DNA of 36,992 nucleotides from Paracoccaceae bacterium (GTDB lineage Bacteria; Pseudomonadota; Alphaproteobacteria; Rhodobacterales; Rhodobacteraceae). The position numbers and the translations under genes are program-made. Under the pieces are notes generated by a model. The model had not been told where the DNA came from and searched no databases. It was given only the letters and a program-made list of their open reading frames with translations. Location of the stretch: contig JAIOJF010000052.1 of assembly GCA_019911965.1 (NCBI GenBank), positions 1 through 36,992 on the forward strand. Direction: 5' to 3'. Below are positions 7,859-16,092 of the stretch, piece after piece; within the stretch, counting starts at the first letter, position 1, and each line of letters opens with the position of its first letter.

Positions 7859-8398
7859 TCAGGAGGCGTTCAGGCGATGTACCGTGCCGCGCCCGTCGAC
7901 CTTCTCCGAGGTGACAGGCAGGCCCAGCTTCTTCTTCAGCGCCCCTGAAATCATGCCCCTCGCGCTATGAGCTTGCCAGCCGGTTGCCACGACAATCTCG
8001 GCGATAGTAGCGCCTTCGGGACGCTGCAACAGAGCGATGATCAGAGCCTGTTTGGTTCCGGGTCGCGGTGTCGGCGGTTTGGGCGCGGGTGGTTGGGCGG
8101 CATATGTGCGGATCGCGGCCATGGTCTTGACCACCACTGGCTCGATCCCGATGGCGAGCAACCCTGTTTCCGTGACGACCAGCGTGGTGCCGTGGCCATC
8201 GCCGGTCTCGCGCCAGAGCGGTTCGCCTTTGCGGATGTTTGCGTCGACCTCCTCGAGCCAGCCGCGTCCGATCATCATGCTGACGACCTTTTGTGCTGCG
8301 GCGCCATGCAGCCCCTTGGGCAGCGGCATCGCGAGATTGTCGCGGCGCTGGGCTCCAGCGCTGAGGATGATGGTCTGGGTCGCGGTGAGGTTGGGCAT
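7859..8398 (-). CDS. DUF3489 domain protein, probable winged-helix DNA-binding protein
   Basis: The product has 179 residues using the ATG at 8396-8398 (MPNLTATQTIILSAGAQRRD). A longer frame to 8602 would overlap the neighbouring gene. The C-terminal ~65 residues ('GTKQALIIALLQRPEGATIAEIVVATGWQAHSARGMISGAL', then 'KLGLPVTSEK...GRGTVHRL') are the DUF3489 pattern, which resembles a winged helix-turn-helix. The N-terminal half looks like a second helical DNA-binding-type region. It is the last of five minus-strand genes and runs tail to tail with the DUF7220-like gene, with 11 nt between stops. A regulatory role is inferred from the fold only. Confidence 0.8.
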   Translation of the reverse strand: MPNLTATQTIILSAGAQRRDNLAMPLPKGLHGAAAQKVVSMMIGRGWLEEVDANIRKGEPLWRETGDGHGTTLVVTETGLLAIGIEPVVVKTMAAIRTYAAQPPAPKPPTPRPGTKQALIIALLQRPEGATIAEIVVATGWQAHSARGMISGALKKKLGLPVTSEKVDGRGTVHRLNAS

Positions 8399-8486
8399 TT
8401 CGGGCTCCGATTGTGGGTGTGCGGAAGGCGACGTTCCTACGAGGCCATGCCCTGCCATCGCGGGGCTGGTCCGGGGCGGGGTTACA

Positions 8487-8756
8487 TCACACGGCGTGTT
8501 CACCCTCTTGGAAGGCGCCGTCGGTGATGCGTTTGAGGAGGCTCGCGTAATGCCCGAGGGTGCCGACGTCGCCCCAGTTGATCTTGTCCGGGTGAGTCTC
8601 AAAATGATCGTCGCTCAGCCCCTGCAGGCGGGCGAGCATCTCGTCGATTTCAGCCTTCTTAGCCGTATAGGCGTTCAGGGCGGCTTCGCGGTTGCGCCGG
8701 GCCTTCTCGGCGCGCAGCTGGTGGCTGGGTGTGGTGGCAGGGTTGAGGTGCGTCAT
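8487..8756 (-). CDS. Small hypothetical phage protein with coiled-coil-like middle
   Basis: The product has 89 residues, with an ATG at 8754-8756 preceded by CGGAG. The sequence is charged and helical ('SHQLRAEKARRNREAALNAYTAKKAEIDEMLARLQGL'), followed by 'DKINWGDVGTLGHYASLLKRITDGAFQEGEHAV'. Codon use fits the neighbours. I do not recognise a function. It sits in the minus-strand cassette between DUF3489 and the 120-residue protein. Confidence 0.65.
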   Translation of the reverse strand: MTHLNPATTPSHQLRAEKARRNREAALNAYTAKKAEIDEMLARLQGLSDDHFETHPDKINWGDVGTLGHYASLLKRITDGAFQEGEHAV

Positions 8757-8858
8757 GGCGTGGCTCCGTTAAGTGAGGTGCATCGTTTGCGTGCCATCAA
8801 AATCGCTCTGTCGCGCCGATTATCGTAGGTAAATCAGAGCCATAAGATTGCGTTCTGA

Positions 8859-9221
8859 TCACTCGATCCGATCATGATCGGTGATCGCGACCTGTTCGGC
8901 CTCGTGCCGCTGGGCAGCATCGGGTGGATCGCGCCGGGCGTTTACGATGGCGATAAAGATCGCGCGTGCAGTGGCCGCCACTTCGTCAACCCCGACGCAG
9001 GATAGTTCGACGTCATGGATCGCAATGGCCTCGCCCAGATCGGTCAGGGCATAGAGCGTGGCGAACTCGGCCTCGGGCGGATCGCAAGTGATCGTATCGC
9101 GATCATCCGCGCTGACAGCAACGCTGCGACAAAACCGAAGGTCAAAGCCGATGGCGCAGTTGCGGCGGATCAGATCGGCGAGGGTGTCGCCTTCGGGCAG
9201 GCAGTTGCAGGGGATGGTCAT
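8859..9221 (-). CDS. Hypothetical small phage protein
   Basis: The product has 120 residues, with the ATG at 9219-9221 and a GGAG site about 7 nt before it. The N terminus is 'MTIPCNCLPEGDTLADLIRRNCAIGFDL'; the rest mixes strands and helices and is acidic, with no membrane segment. No function recognised. It follows the upstream minus-strand gene by 11 nt, so the two are probably co-transcribed. Confidence 0.6.
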   Translation of the reverse strand: MTIPCNCLPEGDTLADLIRRNCAIGFDLRFCRSVAVSADDRDTITCDPPEAEFATLYALTDLGEAIAIHDVELSCVGVDEVAATARAIFIAIVNARRDPPDAAQRHEAEQVAITDHDRIE

Positions 9222-9232
9222 CAGGGTCTCCG

Positions 9233-9451
9233 TCAGATCAGCTGCAGCTCGGCCAGCACGGCGCTGGCAGCGACCAACTGCGTCGTGGGAATTTCGATCT
9301 TGAGATGCGATATAAGGTCCGAGGCCTCGGCGATGATCCCGTCCTCGCGCAACGCGGCTTGGATCATGCGGGCGGCGGCGTAGGGGTCTTTCAAGATGAT
9401 GGGATCCGGAAGTGCGGCGTGATCGATGCGGATTGTGGTGATGGCGGTCAT
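9233..9451 (-). CDS. Hypothetical small phage protein
   Basis: The product has 72 residues. The start ATG at 9449-9451 has a strong GAGGAG site upstream. It contains 'DPYAAARMIQAALREDGIIAEASDLISHLKIEIP'. No known domain is recognised. It lies 10 nt after the upstream small gene in the same operon. Confidence 0.6.
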   Translation of the reverse strand: MTAITTIRIDHAALPDPIILKDPYAAARMIQAALREDGIIAEASDLISHLKIEIPTTQLVAASAVLAELQLI

Positions 9452-9461
9452 GTTCGTCTCC

Positions 9462-9644
9462 TCATTCCTGCTGTTCGATCATGGCAAGGATCGCGCAAGC
9501 CATCCCGCCGAGGAATTCACTGCGGTGAAAGACGATCTCGTCGATTTCACCCGCCGTGGTGATCGTGGGGTCGACCGCAAGGTCTGTCGCCATGTGCGGC
9601 AGCAGGCGGGCGGCTTCGCTGTTGAAGCGATGGGCGATGGTCAT
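9462..9644 (-). CDS. Hypothetical small phage protein, first gene of the minus-strand cassette
   Basis: The product has 60 residues; the ATG at 9642-9644 is preceded by GGAG. It contains 'HRFNSEAARLLPHMATDLAVDPTITTAGEIDEIVFHRSEFLGG'. Function unknown. It is the promoter-proximal gene of the five-gene minus-strand cassette and diverges from the terminase operon. Confidence 0.55.
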   Translation of the reverse strand: MTIAHRFNSEAARLLPHMATDLAVDPTITTAGEIDEIVFHRSEFLGGMACAILAMIEQQE

Positions 9645-9767
9645 GGGCGTTTCTCCGATGCAGGGGTGATTTCCTGATCCGAGAATCGCTCAATGGGCGC
9701 GTGTAATCAACTGAATAGGACCATTATTTCGGTTTAATTCCAATATCTTGAGGACAGGGCCATCGCC
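9645..9767. promoter_or_regulatory. Divergent intergenic region between the minus-strand cassette and the terminase operon
   Basis: The 123-nt region is more AT-rich than its surroundings, especially 9715-9752, and must hold the signals that start both the minus-strand cassette and the packaging operon. I do not see a consensus -35/-10 pair that I would defend. A GAGGACAGG ribosome site precedes the ATG at 9768. Confidence 0.45.
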
Positions 9768-10316
9768 ATGAAAGGTATGTCCGAGCGCGAGTATTCCGCC
9801 CATTCCGGCCTGTCGCGCGGGGCGATCCAGAAGGCGCGTAAGGCCGGGCGGTTGGTGGTATACGACGACGGATCAATCGACGCAGCCGCCTCGGATGTGC
9901 GCCGGGCGGATATGACAGACCCGGATCAGCAGCGGCGATCCAAGGGCGGAATTGCAGGCAATGACAGTGGCTTTTCCGGCCCGGCCGACAGTTCGTCCTA
10001 TCTGAAGGCCCGCACCGCGCTGACCGTCTATCAGGCGCAGGAACGCCAGCTGGCAATCCAGAAAAAGAAGGGCACGCTGGTGGATCGCGCCCGGGCGGAA
10101 ACGCTGGTGTTTCGCCTCGCGCGGCAGGAGCGGGACATCTGGGTGACCTGGCCCGCCCGGGTTGCGGCACTGATGGCCTCTGAGGTGGCCGCGGAGGTGG
10201 AACAACAATCCGGCGCATCCGTGATCATCGAGGCCGCGATCCTGCAGAGGGTGCTGGAAACCCATGTCAGAGCGCAACTCGACGCCCTTGCCGATCTCCG
10301 GGTCAGCCTCGGATGA
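9768..10316 (+). CDS. Terminase small subunit, Nu1-like
   Basis: The product has 182 residues; the start ATG at 9768 has GAGGACAGG upstream. The N terminus 'MSEREYSAHSGLSRGAIQKARKAGRLVVYDDGSIDAAASD' is a DNA-binding helix-turn-helix of the Nu1/terminase small-subunit kind. A middle helical part 'YLKARTALTVYQAQERQLAIQKKKGTLVDRARAE' and a C-terminal helical part follow. Small terminases recognise the phage packaging site and bring the large subunit to DNA. The C-terminal end overlaps the large subunit gene by 53 nt in another frame. Confidence 0.85.
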   Translation: MKGMSEREYSAHSGLSRGAIQKARKAGRLVVYDDGSIDAAASDVRRADMTDPDQQRRSKGGIAGNDSGFSGPADSSSYLKARTALTVYQAQERQLAIQKKKGTLVDRARAETLVFRLARQERDIWVTWPARVAALMASEVAAEVEQQSGASVIIEAAILQRVLETHVRAQLDALADLRVSLG

Positions 10317-12354
10317 CAATGGCGAGCCGACCGACGACCAGCTGACGGACAACCAGCTGACGGACAACCAGCTGACCGACGACCAGCTGACCGCAGACCT
10401 CGACCTCGGCTTTGACGGGGCAGAGGACATCCTGCGGTCCTGGCGTCGCGGCATGCGGCCCGATCCGGACCTGACGGTGTCGGAATGGGCCGATCAGCAC
10501 CGCAAGCTGTCGTCCCGGACGTCGGCGGAACCGGGGCAATACCGCACTGCGCGCACGCCTTACCTGCGAGACATCATGGATGCGCTGTCGCCCCGCCACC
10601 TGGCGCAGCGGATCAGTTTCATGAAGGCCGCACAGGTGGGTGCCACCGAGGCCGGCAATAACTGGATCGGGTTTGTAATTCATCACGCGCCGGGGCCGAT
10701 GCTGGCGGTGTTGCCAACGGTCGAAATGGCCAAGCGTTCCTCGCGCGGGCGGATTGATCCGCTGATTGCCGAAAGCCCCGCCCTCAGCGAACGCGTCAAT
10801 CCGGCGCGATCGCGCGACGCGGGCAACTCGATGCTGTCCAAGGAATTCCCCGGCGGCATTCTGGTGCTGACCGGCGCGAACTCCGCCACGGGTCTGCGCT
10901 CGATGCCGGCGCGCTACATCTTTCTCGACGAGGTCGATGCCTATCCCGCCTCGGCTGATGAGGAAGGCGATCCGGTGACGCTGGCGGAAGCCCGCAGCAC
11001 CACCTTCTCGCATCGCCGCAAGGTGTTCATGGTCTCAACCCCGACAATCCGGGGCCTGAGCCGGATCGAACGGGAATATGACGCCAGCGATCAGCGCCGC
11101 TACTTCGTACCCTGTCCGCATTGTGGCCACATGCAATGGCTTCAGTTCGAGCGCCTGCGCTGGGACAAGGGGCGGCCTGACAGTGCCGCCTATCATTGCG
11201 AGGGCTGCGAACGGGCCATTGCCGAGCATCACAAGACGCAGATGCTGGAGAAGGGCGAATGGCGTGCGACGGCGGTTTCGGCCGATCCAACCTGCATCGG
11301 GTTCCACATCTCGGCGCTCTATTCGCCGATGGGCTGGAAAAGCTGGGCCCGGATTGCCCGGGACTGGTTGGCCGCACAGGGCTCCGAAGAAATGCTGCGC
11401 GCTGCGCGCAATACGCTTCTGGGCGAAACCTGGGTTGAATCCGGCGATGCGCCGGAATGGCAGCGGTTGGCGGACCGGCGCAAGGCTTTCGCAGCCCAGA
11501 TCCCGGACGGTGGTTTGTTCCTGACGGCCGGCGTTGATGTACAGAAGGATCGCATCGAGGTCGATGTCTGGGCCTGGGGCCGGGACAGAACAAGCTGGCT
11601 GGTCGATCACATCGTCATACCGGGCGGTCCCGACGACCCGCGCTGCTGGGGCAAGCTGAGCGCTCTTCTGGGGCAGACATGGTCTTGTGCCAATGGGGCG
11701 GTGATGACCATCGCCAAGCTGGCCATCGACACGGGCTACGAGGCGGCTGCAGTTTATGCATGGGCGCGCGAACAGGGCTTTGATCAGGTCGCCCCGATCA
11801 AGGGCCTTGAAGGTTTCAACCGTGCCACGCCGGTATCGGGACCAACCTTTGTTGACGCAACCATCGCCGGCAAGCGGCTGCGCCGGGGTGCACGGCTCTG
11901 GACCATCGCCACCGCCACCTTCAAGGCCGAGACCTACCGGTTTTTGCGGGCAGAACGCCCCTCGGATGAATACCGCGCGCTCGGCGCAATGGACGCCCCC
12001 GGCACAATACATCTGCCCGACTGGATCGACACTGAATGGCTGAAACAACTGGTGGCCGAGCAATTGGTCACCGTGCGCAACAAGCGCGGCTATGCCCGCC
12101 CGGAATGGCAAAAGATGCGCGAACGCAACGAAGCGCTGGACTGCCGCGTCTATGCCCGCGCCGCCGCCTGGATACTCGGGGCCGACCGGTTCGATGAGCG
12201 GATGTGGCGACAACTCGAAAAACAAGCCGGGGTGGAGACCGCCATCCCGGTGCCAGATCCGCAAACCGACGCGCCGTCCGGGCCTGAGGCCGGTCGGGTA
12301 CGCATATCGCGCCGACGCGGCTGGCGCGTCACCACGCCCAAATACATGGAATGA
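10264..12354 (+). CDS. terL: Terminase large subunit, lambda gpA family
   Basis: The product has 696 residues if the ATG at 10264 is used, inside the small-subunit gene. The first ~45 residues are acidic and hold four copies of D(D/N)QLT, so a later start cannot be excluded. The ATPase part has 'MKAAQVGATE' around residues 120-129 and a Walker B 'IFLDEVD' with D222-E223. A zinc-binding pair CPHC (284-287) and CEGC (312-315) follows. The C-terminal nuclease begins at 'LTAGVDVQKDRIEVDVWAWGRD', where the aspartates are candidate metal ligands. GpA enzymes cut concatemeric DNA at cos sites and pump it into proheads using ATP. The next gene overlaps the stop (ATGA). Confidence 0.95.
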   Translation: MSERNSTPLPISGSASDDNGEPTDDQLTDNQLTDNQLTDDQLTADLDLGFDGAEDILRSWRRGMRPDPDLTVSEWADQHRKLSSRTSAEPGQYRTARTPYLRDIMDALSPRHLAQRISFMKAAQVGATEAGNNWIGFVIHHAPGPMLAVLPTVEMAKRSSRGRIDPLIAESPALSERVNPARSRDAGNSMLSKEFPGGILVLTGANSATGLRSMPARYIFLDEVDAYPASADEEGDPVTLAEARSTTFSHRRKVFMVSTPTIRGLSRIEREYDASDQRRYFVPCPHCGHMQWLQFERLRWDKGRPDSAAYHCEGCERAIAEHHKTQMLEKGEWRATAVSADPTCIGFHISALYSPMGWKSWARIARDWLAAQGSEEMLRAARNTLLGETWVESGDAPEWQRLADRRKAFAAQIPDGGLFLTAGVDVQKDRIEVDVWAWGRDRTSWLVDHIVIPGGPDDPRCWGKLSALLGQTWSCANGAVMTIAKLAIDTGYEAAAVYAWAREQGFDQVAPIKGLEGFNRATPVSGPTFVDATIAGKRLRRGARLWTIATATFKAETYRFLRAERPSDEYRALGAMDAPGTIHLPDWIDTEWLKQLVAEQLVTVRNKRGYARPEWQKMRERNEALDCRVYARAAAWILGADRFDERMWRQLEKQAGVETAIPVPDPQTDAPSGPEAGRVRISRRRGWRVTTPKYME
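10333..10392 (+). repeat. Four tandem 15-bp repeats in the 5' end of the large terminase gene
   Basis: Units at 10333, 10348, 10363 and 10378 read GAC(G/A)ACCAGCTGAC(G/C), each encoding D(D/N)QLT in the terminase frame. Units differ at two positions only. They lie just after the stop of the small subunit at 10316. Confidence 0.9.
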
Positions 12355-12566
12355 CGATGACCCTCGATGAGTTGACCTCCCGCCACGACGCACTGCTGGC
12401 GGCGCGCTACAGCGGCACACGCAGCGTCAGTTACGACGGCAAGACCGTCACCTATGGCTCGGACGCGGAACTGGCCGCCGCAATTGCCGATATCGAACGC
12501 CGGATCGCGGTGCTGGACAAGACCGCGCGCCGCGTGTTGCGCCCCTTTGCGGTGAAGGATCTGTGA
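12351..12566 (+). CDS. gpW-like head-tail joining protein
   Basis: The product has 71 residues. The ATG at 12351 overlaps the terminase stop; an ATG at 12357 is an alternative. The pattern 'LTSRHDALLAARYSGTRSVSYDGKTVTYGSDAELAAAIADIERRIA' matches the small alpha/beta gpW-type joiner that closes the filled head before tail attachment. Its place between gpA-like terminase and gpB-like portal is the lambda order. The stop overlaps the portal start (TGATG). Confidence 0.85.
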   Translation: MTMTLDELTSRHDALLAARYSGTRSVSYDGKTVTYGSDAELAAAIADIERRIAVLDKTARRVLRPFAVKDL

Positions 12567-14089
12567 TGACCGCGATGAACTGGCGGCAGCGCCTCGGGGC
12601 CTTCATCGGCGGGTTCGATGCCGGCCAGCAGCATCGCCGCCTGCGCGGGTTTCGCGCGACGCGGGCACATGTCAACGCACTGATCGCCGCAAGTGGTCCC
12701 GATATCAACGCCCGCGCGCGCTGGCTGGTGCGCAACAACGGCTATGCAGTAAATGCGGTCGAAAGCTGGGCGGCCAATACCGCAGGCGACGGCATCAAAC
12801 CGATCTCGAAAATTGCGGATGCTTCCCGCAAAGAAGAGCTGCAGCGGCTCTGGCTCGCCTGGACCGATGAGGCTGACGGCGAAGGCCTGACTGATTTTTA
12901 CGGGTTGCAACGCCGCGCCGCGCGCGAGGTCTTCATCGCCGGCGAGGTGTTCTTCCGCATCCGGCCCCGGCGCGTTTATGACGGGCTGAGCGTGCCGCTG
13001 CAATTGCAGATGCTGCCGTCCGAGATGCTGCCGCTTGAGGCAACGGGTGTTGCTGCCAGCGGCAATGCCATCCGCCAGGGGATCGAGTTCGACCGGATCG
13101 GGCGGCGCGTGGCCTATCACTTCCTGCGCCGCCATCCCGGCGACAGCACCGATCCCGGCCTGGCAGGCGAGGTCACGCGGGTGCCGGCATCCGAGGTGAT
13201 CCATGTGATTGACCCGCTCGAGGGCGGGCAGCTGCGCGGCGTGTCGAAACTGGCACCCGCCATCGTGAAGCTGTTCCTGCTCGATCAGTATGACGATGCC
13301 GAGTTGGATCGCAAAAAGGTTGCGGCGATGTACGCGATGTTCGTTACCTCCCCCGCCCCGGAAAACCCGCTCGCGCCGCCTGAGGATGAGGCGGGTTTTG
13401 CAGGCTACGAGATCGCGCCGGGCCAGATCGTGCGGCTCGATCCGGGCGAGGACGTCACCATCGGCCAGCCCGCTGACAGTGGCGGGACGTATGAGCCGTT
13501 CCAGTACCGCACATTGCTGCAGATCTCGGCCGCCCTTGGCATCCCCTATCCTTATCTCGCCAACGACATGGTGAAGGGCAACTTCTCAAACTCGCGCCTT
13601 GCCCTGATCGAGTTCCGGCGCCGTGTATCAGCCTGGCAGCATTCGGTCATGGTGTATCAGCTTTGCCGACCGGTCTATGCGCACTGGATGGATGCAGCCG
13701 TGCTGTCGGGCGCGTTGAGCCTGCCGGGCTATGAGGCCAACCGCACCCGACTTCTTGCCGCTGACTGGCTGCCCACGAAATGGGATTGGGTCGATCCCCT
13801 GAAAGACGCCAATGCCGAGATTGCCCAGATCGAGGCGGGCCTCAAATCCCGCACCCAGGCCATCGCCGAGCGCGGCTATGACGCAGAACAGGTCGACCGC
13901 GAAATCGCGGCGGAACATGTCCGCGAACGCGCGCTGGGATTGGATTTTCGCCGTCCCGGCTCGCCGGCGCAAGGCGTGCAGGCGATGCCGGGCCCTGAAG
14001 GGGATGGGGGCAAAGACGACGACACCGACCAGACAGATCAGTCCGATGATGCGGAAGACCGTCCGCGCGACCCTGAGGACCAGCTTTGA
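12566..14089 (+). CDS. Portal protein, lambda gpB family
   Basis: The product has 507 residues from the ATG at 12566; a GTG one codon earlier is equally possible. The sequence follows the lambda portal family: 'RATRAHVNALIAASGPDINARARWLVRNNGYA', 'AREVFIAGEVFFRIRPR', 'EVIHVIDPLEGGQLRGVSKLAPAIVKL', and 'MVKGNFSNSRLALIEFRRRV'. The portal is the dodecameric channel through which DNA enters and leaves the head. The tail after ~residue 475 is acidic and disordered. Translation is probably coupled to the neighbours, since the stop overlaps the protease ATG. Confidence 0.95.
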   Translation: MTAMNWRQRLGAFIGGFDAGQQHRRLRGFRATRAHVNALIAASGPDINARARWLVRNNGYAVNAVESWAANTAGDGIKPISKIADASRKEELQRLWLAWTDEADGEGLTDFYGLQRRAAREVFIAGEVFFRIRPRRVYDGLSVPLQLQMLPSEMLPLEATGVAASGNAIRQGIEFDRIGRRVAYHFLRRHPGDSTDPGLAGEVTRVPASEVIHVIDPLEGGQLRGVSKLAPAIVKLFLLDQYDDAELDRKKVAAMYAMFVTSPAPENPLAPPEDEAGFAGYEIAPGQIVRLDPGEDVTIGQPADSGGTYEPFQYRTLLQISAALGIPYPYLANDMVKGNFSNSRLALIEFRRRVSAWQHSVMVYQLCRPVYAHWMDAAVLSGALSLPGYEANRTRLLAADWLPTKWDWVDPLKDANAEIAQIEAGLKSRTQAIAERGYDAEQVDREIAAEHVRERALGLDFRRPGSPAQGVQAMPGPEGDGGKDDDTDQTDQSDDAEDRPRDPEDQL

Positions 14090-15534
14090 TGCTTCACGCC
14101 CGCATTGCCGCACGCGCCTTCAACACGCCGCTGCTGGTCGAACCCTCGAAAGCCATGGCGTTTCTGTCTGGCCTCGGCCCGCGCATCCTTGGCCGTCAGG
14201 TCGAGCTTGTGGATGGCTCGGATCACCGGGGCATCACTGCGGCGACATTGCCCGCCAGCACCAGTCTCCTCGCAGGCGGGCTGGTCGAAAGCGCTCGCCA
14301 GCATGGCGATGCGCCATATGTGCTGTTGGACGGCATCGCGGTGATCGAGATCGCAGGCGTGTTGATCCATCGTGGTGGCTGGATCGGCGAATCCTCCGGT
14401 CAGACAACCTATGAAGGCATTGCGGCCCAGATCGAGGCCGCAGCAAGTGATCCGTCAGTGCGCGGCGTGGCGCTGGAGATCGACAGCTTTGGCGGCGAGG
14501 TGGCGGGCGTGTTCGATCTGGCCGACCGCATCCGCGCGTTGCGCCGCGACAAGCCGGTCTGGGCCTTTGTCGCCGAACATGCCTTCTCCGCAGGCTATGC
14601 GCTGGCGAGCCAGGCCACCCGGATCCTGCTGCCGCGCACCGGCGGGCTGGGCAGCATCGGGGTCGTGGTGATGCATGCCGATCTGAGCGGCCAGCTCGAC
14701 CAGGACGGAATGCGCGTGACACTGATCCATGCAGGCTCCCACAAGGTCGACGGCAATCCCTACGCCCCGCTGCCGGAGGCTGTACGGGGCGACATCCAGC
14801 GCGAGATCGAAATGCTGCGGTGTCTTTTTGCCGAGACCGTCGCCGCAGGCCGCGCCGGGTGCCTGAGCCGCGATGCCGCACTCGCCACAGAGGCGGCGAC
14901 CTATCGCGGTGCCGAGGCTGTCGCTGCCGGTCTCGCCGATGAGGTCATCGACCTCAGGCACGGCTTTGCCGCGTTCCGCCAGCTGGTCGCAGGCACGCCC
15001 GCCACCTCACTTGCGCGCGTACCACACACGCCCCTCACCCAAACCCCAAACCCGACCCAAACCCGAAAGGAGACCGCCATGACCCGCAAAGCCGATGGTG
15101 ATGACACCGCACAGGACAGCATCACGGATGCGCTGCAGGAGAGCGACAACCCGGGCGATCCCGCGGGCGATGCGGCACCCGAAGCCCCGCCGGTGGCGGC
15201 TGTCGCCCCCGAAGCATCCGCCGCCCCGGTGCCTGCCGCGGTGCCGCCGGGCAATCTGGCCGAGATTACAGCGCAGCTTCGCCACGATGCGGCGGAGATC
15301 GCCGAGATCGCGGCGCAGGCTGGCCGCCTCGGCATTGCCATCGATGCGGCAAAGGCGCTGCGCGAAGCCATCACGCCCGAGGCGCTGCGCCGTCTTGTCC
15401 TTGATCGCGCAAGTGCTGCCGCCGACGCGCGCGACATCGTTGCCGCCCCGCCATCGCCGGTCCTGCCGCAAACTCGGGAAAGTCCGATCGTCGCGGCCGC
15501 AAAACGCGCAGCGACTGCGGGCGGGCGCGGCTGA
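14089..15534 (+). CDS. S49-family prohead protease with C-terminal scaffold region (lambda gpC-like)
   Basis: The product has 481 residues from the ATG at 14089; the TTG one codon earlier is less likely. Residues ~80-300 form a ClpP/crotonase-type S49 peptidase: 'GIAAQIEAAASDPSVRGVALEIDSFGG', the nucleophile Ser167 in 'FSAGYALAS', and the candidate general-base Lys219 in 'AGSHKVDG'. In lambda this protease (gpC) matures the prohead and then degrades the scaffold. From residue ~331 the protein is a low-complexity, Ala/Pro-rich linker plus a helical region that can also be made separately from an internal start at 15079, as with lambda Nu3. Confidence 0.92.
   Translation: MLHARIAARAFNTPLLVEPSKAMAFLSGLGPRILGRQVELVDGSDHRGITAATLPASTSLLAGGLVESARQHGDAPYVLLDGIAVIEIAGVLIHRGGWIGESSGQTTYEGIAAQIEAAASDPSVRGVALEIDSFGGEVAGVFDLADRIRALRRDKPVWAFVAEHAFSAGYALASQATRILLPRTGGLGSIGVVVMHADLSGQLDQDGMRVTLIHAGSHKVDGNPYAPLPEAVRGDIQREIEMLRCLFAETVAAGRAGCLSRDAALATEAATYRGAEAVAAGLADEVIDLRHGFAAFRQLVAGTPATSLARVPHTPLTQTPNPTQTRKETAMTRKADGDDTAQDSITDALQESDNPGDPAGDAAPEAPPVAAVAPEASAAPVPAAVPPGNLAEITAQLRHDAAEIAEIAAQAGRLGIAIDAAKALREAITPEALRRLVLDRASAAADARDIVAAPPSPVLPQTRESPIVAAAKRAATAGGRG
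15079..15534 (+). CDS. Nested head scaffold protein, Nu3-like (internal in-frame start)
   Basis: The ATG at 15079 is in frame with the protease and is preceded by AAAGGAGACC, the best ribosome-binding site in the area. Translation from here gives 151 residues: an acidic start (MTRKADGDDTAQDSITDALQ), an Ala/Pro-rich linker and a helical, coiled-coil-like part ('ITAQLRHDAAEIAEIAAQAGRL'). This mirrors lambda C/Nu3, where the scaffold is the separately translated C-terminal third of the protease. Independent expression is inferred from the ribosome site. Confidence 0.75.
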   Translation: MTRKADGDDTAQDSITDALQESDNPGDPAGDAAPEAPPVAAVAPEASAAPVPAAVPPGNLAEITAQLRHDAAEIAEIAAQAGRLGIAIDAAKALREAITPEALRRLVLDRASAAADARDIVAAPPSPVLPQTRESPIVAAAKRAATAGGRG

Positions 15535-15596
15535 AGACCCGGCGCAGGACACCCGGACCCACAACCAGACGCAAGACACCGCAGCCTGACTGATCC

Positions 15597-15618
15597 CCCG
15601 CCACGCCATCCCGGCGGG
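15597..15618 (+). other. Short GC hairpin upstream of the decoration-protein gene
   Basis: CCCGCC at 15597-15602 pairs with GGCGGG at 15613-15618, followed by AGAAATCTTTTA. The 6-bp stem and interrupted T-run make a weak terminator or a processing/stabilising hairpin ahead of the highly expressed decoration and capsid genes. Confidence 0.3.
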
Positions 15619-15653
15619 AGAAATCTTTTACCCCCTTCACATGGAGACCCATC

Positions 15654-16034
15654 ATGTCCGTTCTGACCCAACCGCCCAGCCAGGGCGATCTCCTCAAATT
15701 CGAGGTCAATCCAAATTACAGCCGCGAGATCGTGACCTTGCTGCTGGGCATACCCTACCCGGTCGGTGCCGTGCTGGGCCGCATCACCACCAGCGGCAAA
15801 TACAAGCTGGCAACCAGCGGCGGCACTGACGGTGCAGAGACCGCCGCCGCCGTGCTGCTTTACGCTGTCGATGCCACGCTGGCCGATGCCACCGGCATTG
15901 TGCTGGTGCGCGGCCCCGCCATCGTCTCACGCGCGGCCCTTGCCTATGACGGCAGCGTCGATGACGCCGCCAAGATCACCACCAAGCTGGGCCAGCTGAC
16001 CGCGCTCGGGATCGTCGCCCGCGATACCGCCTGA
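15654..16034 (+). CDS. Head decoration protein, lambda gpD family
   Basis: The product has 126 residues; the ATG at 15654 has a GGAGA site upstream. 'GDLLKFEVNPNYSREIVTLLLG' and 'YPVGAVLGRITTSGKYKLATSGGTDGAETAAAVLLYAVDA' are typical of the gpD decoration fold, which caps and stabilises the expanded capsid as trimers. It stands between protease/scaffold and major capsid protein, the lambda order C-Nu3-D-E. Confidence 0.92.
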   Translation: MSVLTQPPSQGDLLKFEVNPNYSREIVTLLLGIPYPVGAVLGRITTSGKYKLATSGGTDGAETAAAVLLYAVDATLADATGIVLVRGPAIVSRAALAYDGSVDDAAKITTKLGQLTALGIVARDTA

Positions 16035-16092
16035 TCCACAGACCGTCCGTACAACCTGCCTTTCACCTTCCATGTCTTCCCGGAGTTTCCCC

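Noticed and set aside
8037-8828. Long plus-strand frame of 263 codons opposite the DUF3489 gene
   Set aside because: It is the antisense shadow of two better-supported minus-strand genes; no ribosome site or domain.
11035-12420. 461-codon minus-strand frame opposite the large terminase gene
   Set aside because: High-GC antisense shadow of a strongly supported gene.
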